A stretch of 64,000 bases of DNA from the NCBI RefSeq assembly GCF_041224545.1, contig NZ_JBGFGP010000176.1, positions 62,001-126,000 on the forward strand, in the 5' to 3' direction. How positions within the stretch are numbered: the first letter of the stretch is position 1; each line of letters opens with the position of its first letter. The translations under genes and the position numbers were made by a program. The notes below the pieces were generated by a model. The model was given only the letters and a program-made list of their open reading frames with translations, had not been told where the DNA came from and did not search any database. The DNA is from Sedimentitalea sp041224545. GTDB lineage: Bacteria > Pseudomonadota > Alphaproteobacteria > Rhodobacterales > Rhodobacteraceae. Below, in pieces: positions 1 to 8,135 of the stretch.

Positions 1-546
1 GGCGAACGTCTGACGCCGATGCGGGCCTTTGCGGCGGCGCTCGGCTTTGTCGGCATCCTGATCGTCGCCCGGCCCAGCCCGGACAGCATCAATGTCGGTA
101 TTATCGCCGCGGCATCCGCAGCGATTTTCTTTGCATTTACCGGCATGTTCACCAAGCGGCTGACCCGCACCGAAAGCGTCGGCTGCATCATGTTCTGGCT
201 GACCGTGATGCAGCTGGGCTTTGGTCTGCTGACGGCTGGGTTCGACGGTGACGTGGCGCTTCCGGATCTGCAGACAGCGCCGTGGCTCGTTGTGATCGCC
301 CTCGGCGGATTGCTCGCCCATTTCTGCATCACCAACGCATTGGCCATCGCGCCCGCAACCGTGGTCATGCCGATCGACTTTGCGCGGCTGCCGACCATCG
401 CGGTGATCGGCATGCTGCTCTATAACGAAGCGCTGGATGTCTGGGTATTCGTCGGCGCGGCGGTGATCTTTGTCGCCAACTACCTGAACATCCTGTCGGA
501 AACCCGCAAGATCCGGGTCGCAATGGACGCTCAACGCCCGACATAA
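1..546 (+). CDS. EamA/DMT-family transporter, 5' truncated by window edge
   Basis: This is the C-terminal ~181 residues of a drug/metabolite-transporter (EamA) protein in the inner membrane; the reading frame is open to base 1, so the true start lies outside the window. It opens with a GERLTPMR segment typical of the loop between the two EamA repeats, followed by a GFVGILIVARP helix and about five further hydrophobic helices of the second repeat. A second EamA gene follows 6 bases after the stop, so the two are probably co-transcribed and may be a paralogous pair. The substrate cannot be told from sequence; EamA proteins export amino acids, metabolites or drugs. Confidence 0.85.
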   Translation, partial: GERLTPMRAFAAALGFVGILIVARPSPDSINVGIIAAASAAIFFAFTGMFTKRLTRTESVGCIMFWLTVMQLGFGLLTAGFDGDVALPDLQTAPWLVVIALGGLLAHFCITNALAIAPATVVMPIDFARLPTIAVIGMLLYNEALDVWVFVGAAVIFVANYLNILSETRKIRVAMDAQRPT

Positions 547-552
547 GGCGGC

Positions 553-1455
553 ATGAGTGAACAGAAAACGATATCCCCGCGTGCCTGGGGTGAACTGCTT
601 TTGCTTGGCCTGGTCTGGGGCGGCTCCTTCCTGTCGATCCGTGTCGCGCTCGACGAGGTTCCGGTGACGACCACGGTGTTGCACCGCACCGGATGGGCCA
701 TGCTCGCCCTTTGGATCGTCGTGGTCGCAACACGGCTGCCGATCCCCCGCGACCCGCGCGTCTGGGGCGCATTCCTCGTCATGGGCCTGTTGAACAATGT
801 CATTCCCTTCGGTTTGATGAGTTGGGGTCAATTGCATATCGAAAGCGGTCTCACTTCGATCCTGAACGCCGCCACTGCGATTTTCGGCGTGCTTGTCGCC
901 GCGATCGTGTTTGCCGACGAACGCCTGACCCTGCGCAAGGCGGCCGGTGTCGGGATCGGCTTTGCCGGGGTGGCGACCGCCATCGGCATAAGCAACCTCA
1001 CGGAGTTTGATCTGCGCAGCACGGCGCAGCTTGCCGTGCTCGCCGGAACCGTCAGCTATGCCCTTGCCAGCGCCTGGGCCCGTGCGCGTTTGGGCCATCT
1101 GCCGCCGCAGGTGGCCGCCGCCGGGATGCTGACCGGCTCGACCGTGATCATGCTGCCCGCCGCCCTCGTCATGGACGGCCCTGTCGTCTTTGATCTTCAA
1201 CCGGTTACATGGGCTGCAATCGGCTATTTCGCCCTGATCGCCACCGCCGGGGCCTATCTGCTCTACTACCGGGTACTGGGCATGGCCGGGAGCGGCAATC
1301 TCATGCTGGTCACGCTGCTGATCCCGCCGGTTGCCATTGTTCTTGGCGCGTGGCTGCGCGGGGAAGAGCTGCATCCCCGCGCCTTTGCCGGGTTCGCCCT
1401 GCTGGCTCTCGGGTTGCTGATCCTGAACGGAAAGATCGGAAAACGGCGCAATTGA
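553..1455 (+). CDS. EamA/DMT-family transporter
   Basis: A 300-residue inner membrane protein with about ten hydrophobic helices in two EamA repeats (roughly residues 10-140 and 150-295). The start WGGSFLSIRVAL in the first helix and a second-repeat helix ending LGLLILNGKIG are typical of the family. ATG at 553 begins 6 bases after the previous EamA stop, which points to a two-gene operon of related transporters. The substrate is unknown. The length is normal for the family (about 290-310). It ends with a basic tail (GKRRN), placing the C-terminus in the cytoplasm by the positive-inside rule. Confidence 0.88.
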   Translation: MSEQKTISPRAWGELLLLGLVWGGSFLSIRVALDEVPVTTTVLHRTGWAMLALWIVVVATRLPIPRDPRVWGAFLVMGLLNNVIPFGLMSWGQLHIESGLTSILNAATAIFGVLVAAIVFADERLTLRKAAGVGIGFAGVATAIGISNLTEFDLRSTAQLAVLAGTVSYALASAWARARLGHLPPQVAAAGMLTGSTVIMLPAALVMDGPVVFDLQPVTWAAIGYFALIATAGAYLLYYRVLGMAGSGNLMLVTLLIPPVAIVLGAWLRGEELHPRAFAGFALLALGLLILNGKIGKRRN

Positions 1456-1501
1456 CCCCGCCCGCCCGGCTGAGTAGCTAGGCAAAAAGGGAACGGGTTT
1501 G

Positions 1502-2377
1502 ATGATCTACCAATCGGCACAGGACTGGCGCGCCGCGCCCTCCAAACGCATACTTTTCTTTGGCATGTCCGGCCTTGGCAAGACCCACGCGAGCCAGATG
1601 CTGCGCGATGCCGGTGGCTGGTTTCACTACAGCATCGATTACCGTATCGGCACACGTTACATGGGCGAATACATCGCCGACAACGCCAAGGCCGAAGCGA
1701 TGAAGGTGCCGTTCCTGCGCGACCTGCTGTTGTCGGATTCGATCTATATCGGATCGAATATCAGCTTTGCCAACCTGACCCCGGTATCGGCCTATCTGGG
1801 CAAGCCGGGCAATGTGGACCGTGGCGGGCTGAGCATGGAGGAATACCGCCGCCGTCAGGAACAGTTCCGGCAGGCCGAGATTCATGCGCTGCTGGACACC
1901 GAGTATTTCATCGACCGGGCGCGACGGCTCTATGGCTATTGCAATTTCATCTGCGACACCGGTGGCTCGATCTGTGAATGGGTGGACCCGGCGGATCCCG
2001 ACGACCCGATCCTGTCCGAACTTGCCCGGCACACATTGATGGTCTGGATCAAGGGCGACGAGGCGCATACGAAGGACCTGATCCGCCGCTTTGACAAGGC
2101 GCCCAAGCCGATGTCGTACCAGCCCGAATTCCTGACGCGGGTGTGGGATAAATATCTGAGCGAAAACAATCTGGAAGAGGGCGATGTTGATCCGGATGCC
2201 TTTGTGCGCTGGACCTATGCGCAGGCGCTCGCGCATCGTCAGCCCCGCTATGAGGCGATGGCGAAATGGGGCGTCACGGTCAGCGCCGATCAGATCGCGA
2301 GCCTGCGCGACGCCGGCGATTTCGACGATCTCATCGCCACGGCGATCGAACACCGCAACAGCGTGAGCGTGGCCTGA
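1502..2377 (+). CDS. P-loop ATP-binding protein of unknown function
   Basis: A soluble 291-residue protein with an early Walker A motif, GMSGLGKT, at residues 21-28, directly after a hydrophobic beta strand (RILFFG). A second strand, YGYCNFICDTGGSICEW (about residues 141-157), could supply the Walker B-like acid and reads as a kinase or nucleotide-processing fold. A TTG three bases upstream is in frame, but the ATG at 1502 is the likelier start, with a purine-rich AAAAAGGGAA stretch before it. There is no signal peptide or membrane segment. I do not recognise a named family. The neighbours (EamA pair upstream, secreted unknown downstream on the other strand) do not suggest a role. Confidence 0.75.
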   Translation: MIYQSAQDWRAAPSKRILFFGMSGLGKTHASQMLRDAGGWFHYSIDYRIGTRYMGEYIADNAKAEAMKVPFLRDLLLSDSIYIGSNISFANLTPVSAYLGKPGNVDRGGLSMEEYRRRQEQFRQAEIHALLDTEYFIDRARRLYGYCNFICDTGGSICEWVDPADPDDPILSELARHTLMVWIKGDEAHTKDLIRRFDKAPKPMSYQPEFLTRVWDKYLSENNLEEGDVDPDAFVRWTYAQALAHRQPRYEAMAKWGVTVSADQIASLRDAGDFDDLIATAIEHRNSVSVA

Positions 2378-2488
2378 TCCCGCCCGCAAAAGCGTTCTGC
2401 GGCAAACCCGGATTACCTTGCGCCGCCGGAACCCAAGGGATCGCCGCGTCAGGTGTTGCCGGATCCGCCGGGCGGATCGCGATATGCC

Positions 2489-3076
2489 CTAGCTGCCGCA
2501 AGCGGAATAGGCCTGCTCCAGTGTCGAACGGGAATTGCCCAGGCCGACCTGGAGCAACCGGTCGCCAAGCGGGTTGACGACCGAAACCGACGAGCCGCTG
2601 GCCAGTGCCGACAACACGCCCTGCCGTGGCGCAATATTGCTGGTCAATTGCTGGCGCGCCATATCGAAATTCAGGGTATATCGCTGCCCAGCCACATCCA
2701 GATGAAAAGCGCCCGGCGGCGCATCCGCCGCATAGAGCATGAGATAGCTCTGCCCCGCCGTGTCGCACATGTAAAACAGGCCCGAGCCATCGCCGGCGGG
2801 GCTGTCGACACCGGCGAAGACGGTGCGCCCATCGGCGGCAATGCCGCCACGCCATGTCCCGGCGATCGATGTGGGGGATGATGACGTCGTTCCGGCGTCA
2901 GACGTTGATCCGCCTTCCGTGCAAAGGCGCGCGACGCATTCGTTGTATTCCGCGCTCGCGGCGCCGGGGGAATCCGCCAGGCATCGCCAGACACACCTTT
3001 GAAGCGCCATCGGATCATCCTCCTGCGCGAGCGCGCCGGTTGTCATCAGGCACAAGACAGCAGCAAATCTCAGCAT
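2489..3076 (-). CDS. Hypothetical secreted protein
   Basis: A 195-residue protein starting with a clear Sec signal peptide (MLRFAAVLCLMTTGALAQ, cleavage probably after ALA), so it should be periplasmic or outside the cell. The early mature part carries three cysteines (around residues 28, 32 and 48) in an MALQRCVWRC...CVARLC arrangement that resembles a small helical disulfide-rich segment. The rest (from about residue 70) looks like a beta-rich domain with short repeats. I recognise no named family. The gene stands alone and is divergent from metA, sharing the 154-bp region between them for promoters. Confidence 0.65.
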   Translation of the reverse strand: MLRFAAVLCLMTTGALAQEDDPMALQRCVWRCLADSPGAASAEYNECVARLCTEGGSTSDAGTTSSSPTSIAGTWRGGIAADGRTVFAGVDSPAGDGSGLFYMCDTAGQSYLMLYAADAPPGAFHLDVAGQRYTLNFDMARQQLTSNIAPRQGVLSALASGSSVSVVNPLGDRLLQVGLGNSRSTLEQAYSACGS

Positions 3077-3230
3077 CGTTCCTCCGGTCGATTATCAGAT
3101 GTTCCCACGATACATGACACGGAGTTAGCGTATTCCCAACAACATACAACACCATATTGTGCGGCCCTGCCCTCTTGGCAGCGCGGGCTGGCGGGGCTAT
3201 CTACCGCTTTCGAGCAAGAGGAAATCCGAG

Positions 3231-4169
3231 ATGCCCATCAAGATCCCCGCCGACCTGCCTGCCTACGAGGTTTTGACCCGCGAAGGCGTCATGGTCATGG
3301 CCGAGGATCAGGCCGCACGGCAAGACATCCGCCCATTGCATATCGGTCTGCTGAACCTGATGCCCAAGAAGATCCAGACCGAAACCCAGTTTGCCCGGCT
3401 GATCGGGGCCACGCCGCTTCAGATCGAACTCACCCTGATCCGCATGTCCGAACATCAGGCCAAGAATACCGCCGCCGATCACATGGAGAGCTTTTATCGT
3501 CCCTTTTCGGATCTGCAGGACGAGAAATTCGACGGGCTCATCATCACCGGCGCGCCGATCGAGCATCTGGATTTCGATCAGGTCACCTATTGGGACGAGA
3601 TCACCAGGGTCTTCGAGTGGACCCAGACCAATGTACACTCCACGCTGGGTGTCTGCTGGGGCGGCATGGCGATGGTGAATCATTTTCACGGCGTCAGGAA
3701 ACACATGCTGGATCGCAAGGCATTCGGGTGTTTCGGGCACAACAATCTTGCGCCCACCTCGCCTTACCTGCGCGGGTTTTCCGATATCTGCGTGATTCCC
3801 GTCTCGCGCTGGACCGAGATGCGCCAGGACGAAATCAACGCCGCGGATGGTCTGCGCACCTTGCTGGGCAGCGACGAGGTCGGCCCCTGTCTGGTCGAGG
3901 ATCGGGCGCATCGCGCGCTCTATATCTTCAACCATTTCGAATATGACAGCGATACCCTGAAACAGGAATATGACCGCGACGTCGCAGAAGGCATCGCGAT
4001 CAACGTGCCGATCAATTATTATCCCGGCAACGACCCGAGCAAGGCGCCGCAGAACCGCTGGCGCAGCCACGCGCATCTGCTCTACGGCAACTGGATCAAC
4101 GAGGTCTACGAGACCACGCCTTTTGACATCGCGAAGATCGGACTGGAAACGACCGACCTGCGCGCTTGA
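3231..4169 (+). CDS. metA: MetA-family homoserine O-acyltransferase (residue 111 predicts acetyl-CoA use)
   Basis: A 312-residue cytoplasmic enzyme that acylates L-homoserine in methionine synthesis. Start ATG at 3231 gives MPIKIPADLP, the usual MetA N-terminus; a longer in-frame ORF exists upstream, but GAGGAAA before 3231 is a good ribosome site. The catalytic residues fall at the same numbers as in E. coli MetA: Cys142 in GVCWGG, and His235 and Glu237 in NHFEYD. Residue 111 is Glu (GAPIEHLDF), where E. coli has Gly. Published work on MetA specificity (Bacillus cereus enzyme) ties Glu111 to acetyl-CoA and Gly111 to succinyl-CoA, so I infer a homoserine O-acetyltransferase. Automatic annotation will probably say succinyltransferase. 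Confidence 0.95.
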   Translation: MPIKIPADLPAYEVLTREGVMVMAEDQAARQDIRPLHIGLLNLMPKKIQTETQFARLIGATPLQIELTLIRMSEHQAKNTAADHMESFYRPFSDLQDEKFDGLIITGAPIEHLDFDQVTYWDEITRVFEWTQTNVHSTLGVCWGGMAMVNHFHGVRKHMLDRKAFGCFGHNNLAPTSPYLRGFSDICVIPVSRWTEMRQDEINAADGLRTLLGSDEVGPCLVEDRAHRALYIFNHFEYDSDTLKQEYDRDVAEGIAINVPINYYPGNDPSKAPQNRWRSHAHLLYGNWINEVYETTPFDIAKIGLETTDLRA

Positions 4170-4171
4170 TC

Positions 4172-5140
4172 ATGGCTATGGCTCTCAAGGTACTCGCTCT
4201 GTTCATCGCGGCGCTGGTCGCACTGACTCTTGGCTGGGTCCTGTTGCTGATGCGCGCCGAGGAACGCGAAGCCGCGGCGGAACAGCGTTTTCCGCCGCAG
4301 GGTCAGTTCCTGCGCGTCGGCGACATCAATGTGCATGCGGTGGTTATGGGACGCGGTCCCGACCTCGTCCTGATCCACGGCGCCAGCGGCAGTACGCGCG
4401 ACATGACCTTTTCCCTCGCCCCCCGGCTTGCCGAGAATTACCGTGTCTTCGTCATCGACCGTCCGGGTCTGGGCTATACGGATCGGCTGAACACGACCGG
4501 GGCCAGCCTGCACCAGCAGGCAACACTCTTGCGGCAAGCCGCGGAACAGCTCGGCGCCAGCAAGCCCATCGTCGTGGGACACAGCTATGGCGGCGCGGTG
4601 GCGCTGGCCTGGGCGGTGTATTACCCGGACGATATCGCTGCGCTTGTCCCGATCTCCGCACCCTCCAACCCGTGGACCATTCCGCTCGACCCGCTCTATC
4701 GCGTGACCTCCTCCGACTGGGGCAGCCGCATCATCGTGCCGCTGATTACCGCGCTGATCAGCGAAGAGCGTATCGCGCGCACCATCCGTTCGATCTTTGC
4801 GCCGCAAAGCCCGCCCGACGGCTATGCCGAAGAGGTCGGCGCCGCCCTTACGCTGCGGCGTGTGTCGATGCGCGCCAATGCCGACCAGCGCGCCAATCTG
4901 CTGGGCGAGATCAAGGCACAGGTGGATGATTACGGCCTGATTTCCGTACCGACCGAGATCGTCCACGGCACCGCGGATGAAACTGTCGGCCTGTCGATCC
5001 ATTCCGAAAAGCTGGTTGATCAGATCCCGGGCGCGGTTCTGACGCGACTGGAAGGGATCGGCCATATGCCGCATCACGCCTCCGAGGACGAGATCGTTGC
5101 CGCAATCGACCGCGCCGCGTCACGTGCGGGTTTGCGTTAA
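4172..5140 (+). CDS. Alpha/beta hydrolase, membrane-anchored
   Basis: A ~322-residue alpha/beta-hydrolase fold protein with an N-terminal hydrophobic helix (about residues 4-26) that probably anchors it in the inner membrane with the catalytic domain outside. The oxyanion strand motif HGASGS (around residues 71-76) and the nucleophile elbow GHSYGG (Ser around residue 132) are clear. A late Asp in VHGTADETV and His in GIGHMPHHA complete a plausible triad. ATG at 4172 starts two bases after the metA stop; ATG at 4178 is a possible alternative. The close spacing suggests co-transcription with metA. The substrate is unknown; the fold includes esterases, lactonases and haloperoxidase-like enzymes. 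Confidence 0.85.
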   Translation: MAMALKVLALFIAALVALTLGWVLLLMRAEEREAAAEQRFPPQGQFLRVGDINVHAVVMGRGPDLVLIHGASGSTRDMTFSLAPRLAENYRVFVIDRPGLGYTDRLNTTGASLHQQATLLRQAAEQLGASKPIVVGHSYGGAVALAWAVYYPDDIAALVPISAPSNPWTIPLDPLYRVTSSDWGSRIIVPLITALISEERIARTIRSIFAPQSPPDGYAEEVGAALTLRRVSMRANADQRANLLGEIKAQVDDYGLISVPTEIVHGTADETVGLSIHSEKLVDQIPGAVLTRLEGIGHMPHHASEDEIVAAIDRAASRAGLR

Positions 5141-5189
5141 ACCTGTTAACATCCCATAGTGCTGAAAAGACAGACAAAAGGACAGGTCG

Positions 5190-6059
5190 ATGGAACTCCC
5201 GTTTGACGGCGCGATCAGTGCCTATTTCAAGAACGATGCGCCCGAAGACGTCAGAAACGCGATCCGGCGCGCGGAGAAGGGCGATATCCTGTCACCGACC
5301 TATCCGCATAGCGAGCGGCTGGCACGGAAGGTCTATGAAAAGGAACTGCGCGCGCTACAGATCGAACTGGTGAAAATGCAGGCGTGGGTCAAGTCGAGCG
5401 GTCAGCGGATCGTGATCGTGTTCGAAGGCCGCGACGCCTCGGGCAAAGGCGGCACGATCAAGCGATTCCGCGAATATCTGAACCCGCGCGGCGCCAAGGT
5501 GATCGCGCTGCCGAAACCGTCGGATGCCGAACAGACCCAGTGGTATTTCCAGCGCTATATCGACCACCTGCCCTCTGCCGGTGAGATCACGTTCTTTGAC
5601 CGGAGCTGGTACAACCGGGCGGTTGTCGAAAAGGTGCACGGCTTTTGCACAGAAGAGGAACGCGAACGGTTTTTCCGCCAGGTCGCACCGTTCGAGCAAT
5701 CGCTGGTGGGAGATGGCATTCTCCTCTTCAAGTTCTGGATCAATGTCGGCCGTGCCGAGCAGCTGCGCCGCTTTCTGTCACGGGAATCGGATCCGCTGAA
5801 GCAATGGAAGCTGAGCGCGATCGATGTCGAGGGGCTGCGGAAATGGGACGAATATTCCGGCGCGATCCGCGAAACGCTGGAGCGTACACACAGCAAGGCC
5901 GCGCCCTGGACCATCATCCGATCCGACGACAAGCGGCGCGCCCGGCTGAATGCGATCCGTGTGGTGCTGGGCCACATGGAGTACGACCGCAAGAGCGCAA
6001 AGGCACTCGGACATATCGACGACAAGATCTGCGGTGGCCCGGACATCTGGGATGTCTAA
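5190..6059 (+). CDS. ppk2: Polyphosphate kinase 2
   Basis: A 289-residue PPK2-family kinase that transfers phosphate between polyphosphate and nucleotides, so it links polyphosphate stores to ADP/ATP or GDP/GTP pools. It shows the Walker A-like EGRDASGKGG (about residues 76-85), the Walker B segment FFDRSWYNRA (about 136-145) and a lid rich in Arg and Lys. The layout, a short N-terminal extension and then a single kinase domain, fits class I PPK2 (about 230-300 residues), although the direction and base preference cannot be read from sequence. AAAAGGACAGG upstream of ATG 5190 is a good ribosome site. The stop overlaps the start of the following TetR gene by 8 bases, implying coupled translation. 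Confidence 0.93.
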   Translation: MELPFDGAISAYFKNDAPEDVRNAIRRAEKGDILSPTYPHSERLARKVYEKELRALQIELVKMQAWVKSSGQRIVIVFEGRDASGKGGTIKRFREYLNPRGAKVIALPKPSDAEQTQWYFQRYIDHLPSAGEITFFDRSWYNRAVVEKVHGFCTEEERERFFRQVAPFEQSLVGDGILLFKFWINVGRAEQLRRFLSRESDPLKQWKLSAIDVEGLRKWDEYSGAIRETLERTHSKAAPWTIIRSDDKRRARLNAIRVVLGHMEYDRKSAKALGHIDDKICGGPDIWDV

Positions 6060-6669
6060 ACGCGGTTATCATCACGGCAACCTGCGACAGGCGTTGATCG
6101 ACGCCGCGCTCGAGTTGATCGAGGTGAAAGGACCGACCGGCTTTACCCTGTCGGAAGCGGCCAAGCAGGCAGGCGTCACACCGGCGGCGGTGTATCGCCA
6201 TTTTGCCGGTCGCGAAGACCTGATCGCCGAAGCGGCGCGGCAGGGGTTCGAGATGTTCGCCGATCTCATGCAATATGCCTATGACTCGGGTCAACCCTCG
6301 GCGCTGGCGGCGTTCGAGGCGACGGGGCGCGCCTATCTGGCCTTTGCGCGCAAACATCCCGGACATTATATCGCGATGTTCGAAAGCGGGATTTCGGTGA
6401 ACCGCACGCCCGAACTCGCCGCGGCCTCGGCCAGGGCGCATGACGTGCTGGAACGGGCGGCAGAGGATCTCTCCGAACATATCCCGCCGCACAAGCGCCC
6501 GCCCGCATCGATGTTCAGCGCGCATATCTGGGCACTGAGCCACGGCGTCGTCGAACTCTACGCGCGAGCCACCCCGGGCAACCGCTCGCCCTTTCCCCCC
6601 GAAGAACTTCTGGAAACCGGGATCGGTATCTACCTGCGCGGGCTTGGGCTGATCGATCCGGATCGTTAG
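6052..6669 (+). CDS. TetR/AcrR-family transcriptional regulator
   Basis: A 205-residue DNA-binding regulator. The N-terminal helix-turn-helix is the standard TetR form, from GNLRQALIDAAL through SEAAKQAGVTPAAVYRHF to the EDLIAEAA helix (about residues 8-60). The C-terminal part (about 80-190) resembles the WHG-type ligand-binding domain found in many alphaproteobacterial TetR proteins (GRAYLAFARKHPGHYIAMFE). Start ATG at 6052 lies inside the last codons of ppk2 (8-base overlap), so the two are co-transcribed; the regulator may control this operon, but no operator was identified. The effector is unknown. Confidence 0.88.
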   Translation: MSKRGYHHGNLRQALIDAALELIEVKGPTGFTLSEAAKQAGVTPAAVYRHFAGREDLIAEAARQGFEMFADLMQYAYDSGQPSALAAFEATGRAYLAFARKHPGHYIAMFESGISVNRTPELAAASARAHDVLERAAEDLSEHIPPHKRPPASMFSAHIWALSHGVVELYARATPGNRSPFPPEELLETGIGIYLRGLGLIDPDR

Positions 6670-7049
6670 ATATCCGGATCAAAGCCGGTTTCCATCGCCG
6701 GACACCGAAGGTATTTTGGATACACGTCTGCTGCTGCCTTTCACACCTGTTTTCCCCTGCGCCTGACCCGCATTCACGAGGTCAGTGCCCTGATGCAACC
6801 GGCTTTACCGCCGTGGCCTGCGCCCGCTCCGCGATCGCAGCGGCGCACGGCATCCCCGCGAGCAGGCCAAGCGCCTGTTTCCCAGCCGGGATTTCCATTG
6901 ATCCGCATATAAACCGCGCAGGATCCGTCCGGCGGCCTCGCGCAATGGAGCTTAACACGACAAAAATACTCTGGATAAATGTTGACAAAAACACTCTGTA
7001 TAAATAGCGACGGAGATGTTTCATCGAACAGGCCTGAAAGAGACGCGGT
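6670..7049. other. Intergenic region upstream of exbB
   Basis: A 380-bp gap. The last 90 bases before exbB are AT-rich and hold two near-identical 25-bp units, listed separately. The rest has no recognisable RNA. A minus-strand ORF (6782-7024) ends with a peptide reading MEIPAGKQALGLLAGMP and then an Ala-rich tail. It has no good ribosome site and I know no family for it, so I treat it as unproven; it could be a small gene or a gene remnant. Confidence 0.5.
6959..7005. repeat. Tandem 25-bp direct repeat, putative operator of the exb-tonB operon
   Basis: Two 22-base units (6959-6980 and 6984-7005) match at 20 of 22 positions and begin exactly 25 bases apart; the shared core is ACTCTG(G/T)ATAAAT. 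The pair lies 45-91 bases before the exbB start in an otherwise GC-rich region. A TTGACA (6982-6987) sits between and inside the units, and TATAAA (6999-7004) lies in the second, but their spacing (11 bp) is too short for a standard sigma-70 promoter. I infer a binding site for a dimeric or tandem regulator, plausibly metal-responsive given the operon; no known box (Fur, Irr, RirA) was matched with confidence. Confidence 0.55.
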
Positions 7050-7748
7050 ATGGAATTTTACGGATCGACGGTTCTCGGCACCGAGGCATTGAACCGGCTC
7101 TATGAGTTCATCCTGCTCGGCGGCCCTGCCATCTGGGCGATTTCCGCGCTCAGCGTCGCGGCGCTCGCGCTGATCCTCTGGAAGATCTGGCGGCTGGCCA
7201 TTCTGGGGGCGTGGTCCGGCGGTGCCCGGGCCAAGCGCGCCGTGGCCCTGTGGTCGGAGGGCGACGAAGACGCCGCGCTTAACCTGCTGCGCAATCGCCG
7301 CACCTGCCGCGCCGTTCTGGCCCGCGCCGCGATGACCGCGCGACACGATCCGACGCTGGATGACGAGGCCGCCCGCGAAGAAACCGCCCGCGTCGCCCGC
7401 AACTTGATTGCCGGTGCGCGTTCCGGCCTGCGCCCGCTTGAACTGATTGCAACCATCGCACCACTTCTGGGGCTGCTCGGCACGGTGATGGGCATGATCG
7501 CGGCGTTTCAGGCCCTGCAGGAAGCCGGAAGCAGCGCCGATCCCGCCACTCTTGCCGGCGGCATCTGGGAAGCGCTTCTGACCACTGCGGCGGGTATGGC
7601 GGTGGCGATCCCGGCCGCAGCGGCCCTGACATGGTTCGAAAGCGTTGTCGATCGCCTGCGCCTGCAAATGGAAGACGCCGCCACCCGAATCTTCCTGCGC
7701 CCGACGATTCACGCCCCCGAACCGGCCCTCCGCGCCGCGGCCGAATAA
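7050..7748 (+). CDS. exbB: ExbB/TolQ/MotA-family proton channel protein
   Basis: A 232-residue inner membrane protein of the ExbB/TolQ/MotA family. With ExbD it forms the proton-driven motor that powers TonB at the outer membrane. Three hydrophobic segments are visible: around residues 23-47, 132-155 (LELIATIAPLLGLLGTVMGMIAAF, the conserved pore helix with its TVMGMI motif) and 175-195. A cytoplasmic domain lies between the first two. It is first in a four-gene unit; its TAA overlaps the next ATG by one base (TAATG). It could serve a Tol-like system, but a TonB-type protein at the end of the operon makes ExbB the better name. Confidence 0.9.
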   Translation: MEFYGSTVLGTEALNRLYEFILLGGPAIWAISALSVAALALILWKIWRLAILGAWSGGARAKRAVALWSEGDEDAALNLLRNRRTCRAVLARAAMTARHDPTLDDEAAREETARVARNLIAGARSGLRPLELIATIAPLLGLLGTVMGMIAAFQALQEAGSSADPATLAGGIWEALLTTAAGMAVAIPAAAALTWFESVVDRLRLQMEDAATRIFLRPTIHAPEPALRAAAE

Positions 7749-8131
7749 TGTTCGATTTCGCCGAAGACCGCCCCCGGCGCAAACCCAGCCTGACGCCGAT
7801 GATCGACGTGGTCTTTCTGTTGCTGGTGTTCTTCATGCTGGCTTCGCGCTTTGGCATCGACATGCATATTCCGTTGAACGTTGCAGGTTCTGCGAGCGGC
7901 GAAAGCTATTCCGGCCCGCCCCGGTTGATCGACATCCAGCCCGATGCCCTGCTGCTGAACGGCGTGACCGTGTCGCCCGAGACCCTGCTCGCGCAGATCG
8001 ACGCGCTGACCGAAAAGCCGGATGACACCATCATCCTGCGCCCTGCCGCGGCGGCCGATCTGCAACGGGTCATCGCCGTGATGGAAACCTTGTCGACGGC
8101 CGGATATTCCGCGCTGGTTCTGATCGAGTAG
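7748..8131 (+). CDS. exbD: ExbD/TolR-family biopolymer transport protein (first copy)
   Basis: A 127-residue single-span membrane protein of the ExbD/TolR family. The short basic cytoplasmic N-terminus (MFDFAEDRPRRKPSLTPMIDVVF) leads into the transmembrane helix (about residues 18-38). This carries the conserved Asp of the LTPMIDVVF motif, the residue that takes protons in the motor. The periplasmic domain follows. ATG at 7748 overlaps the exbB stop by one base, so translation is coupled; the longer upstream in-frame ORF runs through exbB and is not the start. A second ExbD gene follows 4 bases after the stop. Confidence 0.9.
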   Translation: MFDFAEDRPRRKPSLTPMIDVVFLLLVFFMLASRFGIDMHIPLNVAGSASGESYSGPPRLIDIQPDALLLNGVTVSPETLLAQIDALTEKPDDTIILRPAAAADLQRVIAVMETLSTAGYSALVLIE

Positions 8132-8135
8132 TCCC

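Noticed and set aside
3077..3230. A SAM-II-type riboswitch before metA
   Set aside because: I looked for the pseudoknot with its conserved core and GCUAAA-like segment and did not find it.
6982..7004. A sigma-70 promoter from TTGACA and TATAAA before exbB
   Set aside because: The two boxes are only 11 bases apart; both belong to the 25-bp repeats, so the pair is not a standard promoter.
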